NCBI RefSeq assembly: GCF_014651855.1
Contig: NZ_BMXR01000002.1
Coordinates: 62,001 to 126,000, forward strand
Reading direction: 5' to 3'
DNA length: 64,000 nucleotides
DNA from: Saccharospirillum salsuginis
GTDB lineage: Bacteria; Pseudomonadota; Gammaproteobacteria; Pseudomonadales; Natronospirillaceae
Shown here: positions 58,078 through 64,000 of the stretch, in pieces
How positions within the stretch are numbered: position 1 is the first letter of the stretch
Layout: the number at the start of each line of letters is the position of its first letter
Made by a program: the position numbers and the translations under genes
Notes under the pieces: generated by a model
What the model was told of the DNA's origin: nothing
What the model saw: only the letters and a program-made list of their open reading frames with translations
Databases searched by the model: none

Positions 58078-59274
58078 TTAGAATTGGAGTTCGAGGTACC
58101 AGCCGCCGGACAGGCTGTCGTATTGGGACAGGTCGTCGCGCAGCTTCCAGGTCAGTTGCCAGCCGATGTTGAGCCCCTCGGTGTTGGTCTTGAGATTGAT
58201 GCTGGCCTGATAGTAATCGTCGGCATCGTACTCACGCGGGGTGCAACCGGAGCAGCCTGGATTCAGTTGAGTGGAGTAGGGTTCGGCATCCACGAAATGA
58301 ACCATGTTTTCCAGCGTCACAGCGCGGTTCTCGAAAACCCGGTACCCGATGCCGATGCCCTGGACATCGTAGCGGTCCGAGGCCAAATGAACGTCCCCGT
58401 TCGAGTCGGCGATGCCGGCTCTTTCCTGTCCCCAGAACGCCGAGAAGCCAAAGCGGTTATTGACCCACAGGCCCACGCCCCAGCGATTGGTGCTGAGGGC
58501 CAGTTCGTCCCCTGCGGCGCTGTCGTTGCCGTCCCAGTTGTAGAAGACGGTAAAGTCGAGATTGTCGGTGAAGTGGTCTTTCTTGTCCTGCTCGGACTTC
58601 ACACTGATTTCGCCTTCGGTACCGGAGGGCTTGGGTGCGCGCGCCATGCGTGCGGCCGGGCCGGGTTCTTCGATTCGGTAGTAAAAGGTGCCATCCATGG
58701 TCAGCGTCAGGTCGCGGCCTTTGTACCGGTAGGATTGGCTGCCTTCGAACCCGTCCGCGACCAGTTCGATGTCGCCGGCATTCAGATCCAGCTCGTGGAT
58801 CAGGTCGTCTTTCAGGTCGGCGGCCGCCTCGCGCTCGATTTGGCGGCGACAGGCAGCGCCGTTGTCTTCGCTGATGCAGTCGGCCTGGTATTTTCCGCGA
58901 ATGGTCTCAATGCCGCCATAAAGGGAGGAATCATCAGTCTCCTCGACGGTCACGCCGGTTGGTATGGCGACCCACTGGCCGATGACGCGGCATTCGAATC
59001 CCTCGTCGACTTCGCCCAGCCGGATATCCTCTCGACTGTGCAATTCAACCCGATGCATGGGTTCCTCTTCACCGGTGTCGAAGCGCTGGTCAATTTGATT
59101 CAGGGCGTCTTCCCTGGCCAGGTCGAAGGCGCGGTTGCAGGCTTCGTCCTGGGTCTCCGCGGTGGCGGTGGCTTCGGTATCGACGCTGTAGGGTGGGTTG
59201 TCGACGGGGTTTTCCGCGACAACCATGGCCGGGCTGGCGGTGAAGGCGATCAGAGCCAGTGTCAGGGGACGCAT
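58078..59274 (-). CDS. Putative outer-membrane or exported beta-rich protein
   Basis: A 398-residue exported protein with a signal peptide (LALIAFTASPAMVVA|EN). The first half is acidic with paired Cys (DEACNRAFDLAREDAL and FECRVIG). The second half shows alternating aromatic strands (FTVFYNWDGNDSAAGDELAL, RWGVGLWVNNRFGFSAFWGQ) and ends WYLELQF. A terminal Phe preceded by alternating hydrophobics is the signal for outer-membrane beta-barrels. I do not recognise a family. GGAG before the ATG supports the start. Function unknown. Confidence 0.78.
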   Translation of the reverse strand: MRPLTLALIAFTASPAMVVAENPVDNPPYSVDTEATATAETQDEACNRAFDLAREDALNQIDQRFDTGEEEPMHRVELHSREDIRLGEVDEGFECRVIGQWVAIPTGVTVEETDDSSLYGGIETIRGKYQADCISEDNGAACRRQIEREAAADLKDDLIHELDLNAGDIELVADGFEGSQSYRYKGRDLTLTMDGTFYYRIEEPGPAARMARAPKPSGTEGEISVKSEQDKKDHFTDNLDFTVFYNWDGNDSAAGDELALSTNRWGVGLWVNNRFGFSAFWGQERAGIADSNGDVHLASDRYDVQGIGIGYRVFENRAVTLENMVHFVDAEPYSTQLNPGCSGCTPREYDADDYYQASINLKTNTEGLNIGWQLTWKLRDDLSQYDSLSGGWYLELQF

Positions 59275-59377
59275 GAGGCACTCCTTGTTCCATAATGGCG
59301 CCTATTGTCCGCGATGCTCCCCGGGATGGGGAGTGCTGGTGGTCACGAATCTGTTGGGTATTTGTAGAATCCCTAGT

Positions 59378-59556
59378 CAACTTCTGGAGTTCGAGTCAGT
59401 TGGGAGGCAGTGGCCCGCGACGGGTGCCGGGGGTTCCCTTGTGGGGTCGGCGTTGACCCATCCATGGGGCCTAGACCGCAGCATCCTTGCTGCGGACTTC
59501 CCCACAAGGGAACCCCCGGCGCCCGTCGCTCGTTTACGTGGCCAGTTCCGAAGTTG
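59378..59556 (+). repeat. Family A element A9, with outer arms
   Basis: The inner arms 59417-59446 and 59500-59529 pair closely (GGGGGTTCCCTTGTGGGG opposite CCCCACAAGGGAACCCCC). Weaker outer arms (59378-59393 and 59541-59556) resemble those of A4. The core holds CCGCAGCAT / TTGCTGCGG. It fills most of the 338 bp 59275-59612, where I see no gene. Confidence 0.88.
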
Positions 59557-59612
59557 CGGTCCCAAATCCTGCAGGTACCTAGGAAGCTTGAGGGCAATGG
59601 TTCGGAGCTTCC

Positions 59613-60944
59613 CTATACAAAGTGCGGCTGGGACGGACCTCCGATCTGGCGCGCCAGGTAGCTGGCGTAGTTGTCCGTCATGCCGGCGATGTGGTCGACC
59701 AGGCGGTAGTAGATCTCCTCGGGTGACCAGTGCGCTGAGGGCGCTTCGGACCCCATTAGGTCGAATACCCGTTTGGCGCGGTAGCTCAACTGGCCGTGAT
59801 CGCCCTTGCGGTGCAGTTCGTAACCGGCGGTGATGAAGGCCTGCAACAGGGTGCTGAGGACGGCGTAGGCGCCGATCTCGGTTTCGGTTTTCTGAGTGTC
59901 CAAAAATACCTTGTTCTTGGCCAGTTGCTTGGCCTGGGCGACGCCGCTTCGAATCTGTTCTGGGCAGGCGGCCATGAGGTCGCCGTCGAACCGTCCGGCC
60001 ATGATGTCCGGCAGGTGGGTGACGAAGGCGTCGACGACGGCATCGACAATCACGCCGATGGTTTTGCCGCGCAGCGCCGCCAGTTGGCGGTTGGGGGAAA
60101 TGCCGTTGTCGCCGTCGTCGAGCCCCAGGTCGCCGGTGCTCTGGATGTTCTGAAACACCTGGCGCACTTCGTTGAAATCCAGAATGTGCAACTCGACCGC
60201 GTCTTCCAGATCGATCAGGGCGTAGCAGATGTCGTCCGCCGCTTCCATCAGGTAGCTCAGCGGATGGCGGCACCAGCCGAGGTCGCCGTCGGGTTCGAGC
60301 CCCAAACGGTGTGCCAGCTGCTGCAGGATGCGGTATTCCGGCTGGAAACAGCTGAATTTGCCCTTGGCGTTGGCGTTATCCGCTGTCCAGGGGTATTTGA
60401 TGGATGTACCGAGCGTTGGATAGGTCAACCGCAGGCCACCCCGGTTCAGGTGGTATTCCACCTGGGCGATGATGCGAAAGCCCTGGGCGTTGCCCTCGAA
60501 CTGCATCAGGTCGCGCTGGTTGGCCTCGGGCAGCGGTTCGATCAGGTAGCGGTTTTCCGGCTGTTTGAACCAGTCCTGAATCGCATATTCACCCGCGTGC
60601 CCGAACGGTGGGTTGCCGATGTCGTGCGCCAGGCAGGCGCTCTGGACGATAACGCCCAGATCGTCCGGCTCGATCCAGGCCGGCAACTGGTCACGGATGC
60701 GCTCACCCACCCGAATGCCCAGGCTGCGTCCGACACTGCCGACTTCCAGGCTGTGAATCAGCCGGTTGTGGATGTGATCGTTCTTGGCCAGCGGGTGCAC
60801 CTGGGTCTTGCCGCCCAACTTGCGAAAAGCGCTGGAGAATACGATACGATCGTGGTCCTTGTGAAAGTGACTGCGGCCGAGTTCCTCGACGTCGATCGCC
60901 TCGTGTCCGTAGCGTTCGGTGGTGAGCAGTTGTGTCCAATCCAT
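59613..60944 (-). CDS. Deoxyguanosinetriphosphate triphosphohydrolase-like protein (Dgt)
   Basis: An HD-domain enzyme that hydrolyses dNTPs, especially dGTP, to the nucleoside and triphosphate. The 443-residue protein has the metal His and Asp in RLIHSLEVGSVGRSLG (H64) and CLAHDIGNPPFGHAGE (H107-D108). AFRKLGGKTQVHPLAKNDHI near 39-58 is typical for the family. The start at 60944 has AGGAT upstream; the frame is open 52 codons further. It diverges from radA. Confidence 0.93.
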   Translation of the reverse strand: MDWTQLLTTERYGHEAIDVEELGRSHFHKDHDRIVFSSAFRKLGGKTQVHPLAKNDHIHNRLIHSLEVGSVGRSLGIRVGERIRDQLPAWIEPDDLGVIVQSACLAHDIGNPPFGHAGEYAIQDWFKQPENRYLIEPLPEANQRDLMQFEGNAQGFRIIAQVEYHLNRGGLRLTYPTLGTSIKYPWTADNANAKGKFSCFQPEYRILQQLAHRLGLEPDGDLGWCRHPLSYLMEAADDICYALIDLEDAVELHILDFNEVRQVFQNIQSTGDLGLDDGDNGISPNRQLAALRGKTIGVIVDAVVDAFVTHLPDIMAGRFDGDLMAACPEQIRSGVAQAKQLAKNKVFLDTQKTETEIGAYAVLSTLLQAFITAGYELHRKGDHGQLSYRAKRVFDLMGSEAPSAHWSPEEIYYRLVDHIAGMTDNYASYLARQIGGPSQPHFV

Positions 60945-61087
60945 CCGCGGATCCTGTGATTGATGCGTGAGTGAATGATTACTGACCCCGGAGGCCGTTA
61001 CAAGGGGATGTTTTAGCTGGTTGTTTATCCAGTGGTTTTGTTGTGAGACACTACGCCACCGGGATGTCGGGCTAAGGGGCACACTTC

Positions 61088-61108
61088 GTAGGGTGGGCAT
61101 CGCCCACC
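61088..61108 (+). repeat. GTAG hairpin (type B) upstream of radA
   Basis: GTAGGGTGGGCATCGCCCAC lies 45 bp before the radA start in the 208 bp dgt-radA divergent interval. Confidence 0.85.
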
Positions 61109-61152
61109 ATTAACCCGAACCAGCCGCCAACCTATTTTCGAGAGGCACCGAT

Positions 61153-62541
61153 TTGGCCAAGGCAAAAACACAATTCGTCTGCTCCGACTGTGGGGCCGAC
61201 TATTCCAAGTGGCAAGGGCAGTGCACCGAATGCAAGGCCTGGAACACCTTGCAGGAATTCCGCGAAGCCAAGGGTGCGGTTGCCCGCCAGCCGGATTTCA
61301 ACAACACCGACACCCAGCGCAGCGGCTTCACCGGCAGCCGCAGCCAGTTGCAGAAACTGTCCGACGTCAATCTCGAAGAGGAAATCCGCATTCGCACCGG
61401 CATGGGCGAATTCGACCGGGTCCTGGGGGGCGGCCTGGTGTCCGGTTCGGTCGTCCTGATCGGCGGCCATCCCGGTGCCGGTAAAAGTACCTTGTTGCTG
61501 CAGACGCTGTGTCACCTGGCCCGGCAACTGTCGGTGCTGTATGTCTCCGGCGAGGAATCCGTCCAGCAGATCGCCCTGCGCGCCAAACGGCTGAGCCTGC
61601 CGATGGACGACCTGGCCATCCTGGCTGAGACTTCGGTCGAATCCATCACCCGAACGGCTCAGGAGCACAGACCGCGCGTGCTGGTCATCGACTCCATCCA
61701 GGTCATGCACGCGCCGGACATCGAATCCGCCCCCGGCAGCGTCTCCCAGGTGCGCGAATCCGCCGCCTGGCTGACCCGTTTCGCCAAACAGACGGGCACC
61801 GTCCTGGTCATCGTCGGGCACGTCACCAAGGACGGTAGCCTCGCCGGCCCCAAGGTGCTCGAGCACATGATCGACGCCAGTGTCATGCTGGAAAGCTCCG
61901 GTGACAGCCGCTTTCGCACCCTGCGCGCCATCAAAAACCGCTTCGGCGCGGTCAACGAACTCGGCGTCTTCGCCATGCTCGATGTCGGTCTGAAGGAGGT
62001 GAAAAACCCCAGTTCCATTTTCCTGAACAAGAGCACCGAGCAATCCCCGGGCTCGATTGTCACTGTCGTCTGGGAAGGCACCCGGCCGCTGCTGATCGAA
62101 CTCCAGGCGTTGGTCGACGGTGCCAACATGGGCCACCCCCGCCGCGTCGCCGTCGGTCTCGACACCAACCGGTTATCGATGATCCTCGCCATCCTCAACC
62201 GTCACGGCGGCGTCTTCACCGGTGATCAGGATGTCTTCCTCAACGTCGTCGGCGGCGTCCGGGTCACCGAAACCAGTGCCGACCTCGCTACCTTGCTGGC
62301 GGTCCTGTCCAGCCTGCGCGACCGGCCGCTGCCGAGAGACTGGGTCGTCTTCGGCGAGCTCGGCCTCAACGGCGAGCTTCGCCCGGTGCCGAACGGCCAG
62401 GAACGCATTATCGAGGCGGCCAAACACGGCTTCCGCAAGGCGATCATCCCCAAGGCCAACCAACCCAAGAAACCCATCGACGGCATGGCCGTGGTGGGTG
62501 CGACTCGCCTTGATGAGGTACTCGAGGCCCTTCGGGATTGA
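61153..62541 (+). CDS. radA: DNA repair protein RadA (Sms)
   Basis: RadA helps process recombination intermediates and branch migration. The 462-residue protein has an N-terminal zinc finger (C10-x2-C13 and C24-x2-C27), Walker A GGHPGAGKST (103-112), the RadA-specific KNRFG motif near residue 259 and a Lon-like C-terminal domain (from about 285). Translation begins at a TTG with GAGG seven bases upstream; the next Met is far inside. A REP-like hairpin and a dgt gene lie upstream. Confidence 0.96.
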   Translation: MAKAKTQFVCSDCGADYSKWQGQCTECKAWNTLQEFREAKGAVARQPDFNNTDTQRSGFTGSRSQLQKLSDVNLEEEIRIRTGMGEFDRVLGGGLVSGSVVLIGGHPGAGKSTLLLQTLCHLARQLSVLYVSGEESVQQIALRAKRLSLPMDDLAILAETSVESITRTAQEHRPRVLVIDSIQVMHAPDIESAPGSVSQVRESAAWLTRFAKQTGTVLVIVGHVTKDGSLAGPKVLEHMIDASVMLESSGDSRFRTLRAIKNRFGAVNELGVFAMLDVGLKEVKNPSSIFLNKSTEQSPGSIVTVVWEGTRPLLIELQALVDGANMGHPRRVAVGLDTNRLSMILAILNRHGGVFTGDQDVFLNVVGGVRVTETSADLATLLAVLSSLRDRPLPRDWVVFGELGLNGELRPVPNGQERIIEAAKHGFRKAIIPKANQPKKPIDGMAVVGATRLDEVLEALRD

Positions 62542-62590
62542 TGAGAATGTGGTTTGTTTTCCGGGTGCCTTCTACACCTGGTTTGCCTCT

Positions 62591-62700
62591 GGGGCGCTGG
62601 GGGGTAGACCCATTTGGGGTCGCCGTGAATACGTCCATGTAGGCTTGGCCGCAGCGTCCCTGCTGCGGACATCCCCATATGGGTCTACCCCCCAGCCCCC
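62591..62700 (+). repeat. Family A element A10
   Basis: The arms 62591-62619 and 62673-62700 pair closely (GGGGGGTAGACCCAT opposite ATGGGTCTACCCCCC). The core GGGGTCGCCGTGAATACGTC then CATGTAGGCTTGGCCGCAGC is the clearest copy, with the GCAGC/GCTGC hairpin and closing GGACATCCCC. Confidence 0.92.
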
Positions 62701-62878
62701 ACACCCCGGATGTGGCTCGGTCCAGATGAATTTCCCATAAACACGTCAGTGATTGAGCTTGATCCAAGCTCATCGTGAGAAGTAGTGCAGTACCAACTGA
62801 TGTTTGACTATCTGGAGTAGTAGGATGTTTGAGGGTTTTTGGCGTAGGAATTTTGAGGATCTATTTGCACCAAACTGA

Positions 62879-62989
62879 GTGCGTGGTGGGGGTGAGGTGT
62901 TCAGGGGATGTCCGCAGCATGGATGCTGCGGCCAAGCCTACATGGATGTATTGACGGCGACCCCTGAAGGCCTTACTCCCACCATGCAC
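62879..62989 (-). repeat. Family A element A11
   Basis: The arms 62879-62907 and 62961-62989 pair imperfectly (GTGCGTGGTGGGGGT opposite ACTCCCACCATGCAC). The core is nearly identical to A10 but reversed. A10 and A11 form the third plus/minus pair in the window. Confidence 0.9.
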
Positions 62990-63041
62990 GGATTCCTGGC
63001 TAACAAAGAGAAATAGCCACCCAGGAAGGAGTAGAAGGCAC

Positions 63042-63320
63042 CTAACCTTCCAGTACCGCCAGATAATCGGAAGCCTGGGTGTGCTTGCGCAGAATGTCCG
63101 CCAGTGTCTCACCTTCGAGGTTTTTGGCCTCGACGTTCCGCCCCTTCTCGCGGAAAAGTTTGACGAAACGGGCGAACGTCTCCTCGTTCATGCGTGTATA
63201 AGCCCGGTAAAGGCAGTGGAAATCCGGGTCTGTGCCGTCATAGGTCTTGAAATCGAGGTATTCGGCCAGTCGATCCTCGCTCCAGACTTCACCCTCAACG
63301 CGCTTTTTGTCTCGTTTCAT
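63042..63320 (-). CDS. PA4642-like small cytoplasmic protein
   Basis: A 92-residue protein similar to the PA4642 family of Pseudomonas. VWSEDRLAEYLDFKTYDGTD and PDFHCLYRAYTRMNEETFAR match, and the C-terminal part KGRNVEAKNLEGETLADILR resembles a single ankyrin-like repeat. Function unknown. Its stop touches the 12-mer motif at 63031-63042, which may be part of an insertion at the 3' end of the gene. Confidence 0.82.
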   Translation of the reverse strand: MKRDKKRVEGEVWSEDRLAEYLDFKTYDGTDPDFHCLYRAYTRMNEETFARFVKLFREKGRNVEAKNLEGETLADILRKHTQASDYLAVLEG

Positions 63321-63584
63321 CGAGCATCCTCAACGATAATGGGCGCGTTGCCTGGATCGGGGCCGGTTACGAACCGGGGAACGGCCGAACCTGACCGGAC
63401 AACAGCGCCAAAAATGGGTCGTGCGACTTTTATTCACTGGCCGACGATTTTAAAGTTATAGCCGGCCTGGGTGAAATGACCTATTGGAATATGTGACCTG
63501 GCTCCCGGCTATATGTTGGTCATCCCGGGTTCAGCCTGAAACGGTTAGGATGAAGGGTGACACGGGCCGGGCTTATGGAGAACG

Positions 63585-64000
63585 ATTATCTGCAACCGAC
63601 TGACAAGGCAGTTTATATGGGTGTTGCCCCTCCTGATGCTGGGAGGAGCTGTGAAGGCGGAGGAAACCGCCGGGCTGCCCCCTGTATTGAAAAACAACCT
63701 CATTGTCGAGCCCGGTAACCGCGCGCTGCACCGCGCCCTGATCGCTCAGTTGGAGCAGTATCGCGAATCGCTGGGTTCCATCAATCTCTCTCCCAATCTG
63801 TCGCGGCTGTCTCGTGGCGAGATCGAACGCATGCGTCAGGTGCTCGATTCACACGGCTTTTACGACGCCGATATCATTTACCGGACCGTGCCCGAATCCC
63901 AGGTCGACTACACCTTCTTCGAATCGACGATTCGGTTGTTTACCGGTGCTCAATACGACGGCGAACACATCCAATATCGGATCGACACCGGAGAACAGTA
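63585..64000 (+). CDS. Exported POTRA-like protein, possibly TamA-type (partial)
   Basis: The reading frame is open from 63561 to the right edge. From about 63600 it encodes a signal-peptide-like segment (RLTRQFIWVLPLLMLGGAVK) followed by NLIVEPGNRALHRALIAQLE and EIERMRQVLDSHGFYDADII. The GFYDADI and QYRIDTGE pattern resembles POTRA domains of TamA/Omp85 proteins. No ATG or conventional start precedes the positively charged N-region; GGAG at 63578-63581 points to an ATT or ATC near 63585-63590, while GTG 63621 would give an unusually short signal. The start given is therefore tentative, and a sequence error is possible. The gene is cut by the window edge. Confidence 0.5.
   Translation, partial: MICNRLTRQFIWVLPLLMLGGAVKAEETAGLPPVLKNNLIVEPGNRALHRALIAQLEQYRESLGSINLSPNLSRLSRGEIERMRQVLDSHGFYDADIIYRTVPESQVDYTFFESTIRLFTGAQYDGEHIQYRIDTGEQ

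Larger units (their letters stand above)
62564..63042. other. 500 bp interval with family A pair and flanking 12-mers
   Basis: The interval 62542-63041 holds no gene that I can support. GGTGCCTTCTAC (62564-62575) and its reverse complement GTAGAAGGCACC (63031-63042) flank elements A10 and A11 like terminal inverted repeats, about 480 bp apart outside to outside. The 63031 copy is preceded by text resembling the 51-bp unit of the pilT-pilU spacer. An AT-richer stretch (62740-62870) lies in the middle. Confidence 0.7.

Noticed and set aside
62591..62989. Short open frames inside family A elements
   Set aside because: They appear in every copy because of the GC-rich palindromes and change frame between copies; the conserved property is pairing, not protein.

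Overview
The window comes from a high-GC gammaproteobacterium, most likely a free-living, marine-type member of the Pseudomonadales/Oceanospirillales. The best clue is the first 9 kb: hemW-rdgB-DUF4426-metW-metX-yggT-proC-yggS transcribed away from pilT-pilU is the gene order known from Pseudomonas and its relatives. The arginine succinyltransferase genes with two AstA-type subunits (AruF/AruG) and the split pyruvate carboxylase with an adjacent LysR gene fit the same group. I cannot name the genus from sequence alone. No rRNA, tRNA, CRISPR, prophage or transposase gene was seen.

Layout. 1-5472 (minus): haem, nucleotide-pool, methionine, proline and PLP housekeeping genes. 5720-8611 (plus): twitching ATPases PilT and PilU, separated by an unusual 729 bp repeat-filled spacer. 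8751-9248: a receiver-only response regulator. 9511-15676 (minus): arginine catabolism astC-aruF-aruG-astD-astB, without astE. 16130-20886: a zinc-finger-less sirtuin, acetyltransferases, a serine hydrolase and an ECF sigma factor unit. 20985-24272: DEAD-box helicase, solute-binding protein, UbiA-type prenyltransferase. 24419-27954: a probable metal-handling cluster (His-tailed MFS transporter, DUF6488-like protein, membrane-anchored protein, HupE/UreJ, small His-rich secreted protein). 28220-32794: pycA-pycB and a divergent pycR-like LysR gene. 35081-39628: a galactofuranose-type ABC importer (ytfQ-ytfR-ytfT-yjfF). 39838-50454: a haem-dependent demethylase family protein, GST/YafY and ArsR/SRPBCC divergent pairs with visible operators, two GlxA-type regulators around an S9 peptidase, and an IadA homologue lacking key metal ligands. 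50636-64000: chemoreceptor, GDPD, GlpX, RraA, EamA transporter, an outer-membrane-type protein, Dgt, RadA, a PA4642-like protein and the start of a POTRA-like exported protein.

Metabolic links. PycA/PycB make oxaloacetate and GlpX supplies the fructose-bisphosphatase step, so gluconeogenesis is represented. The AST genes consume succinyl-CoA and lie next to a sirtuin carrying a desuccinylase-type motif. RraA, the DEAD-box helicase and the REP-like hairpins all concern mRNA fate, although no direct connection is shown.

The most striking content is intergenic. Eleven copies of one element (called family A here) have a shared core of about 60 nt with two small hairpins, inside long arms that are complementary within a copy but largely different between copies. 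Compensatory changes imply a conserved three-way-junction fold. Family A is mixed with several GTAG-headed REP-like hairpin families. In three genes (the sirtuin, the GDPD and glpX) the TAG stop codon is the TAG of the GTAG head of a REP-like element. A 51-bp tandem repeat in the pilT-pilU spacer shares a motif with a family A pair 55 kb away. I consider this repeat ecology the best candidate for an undescribed system in the window.
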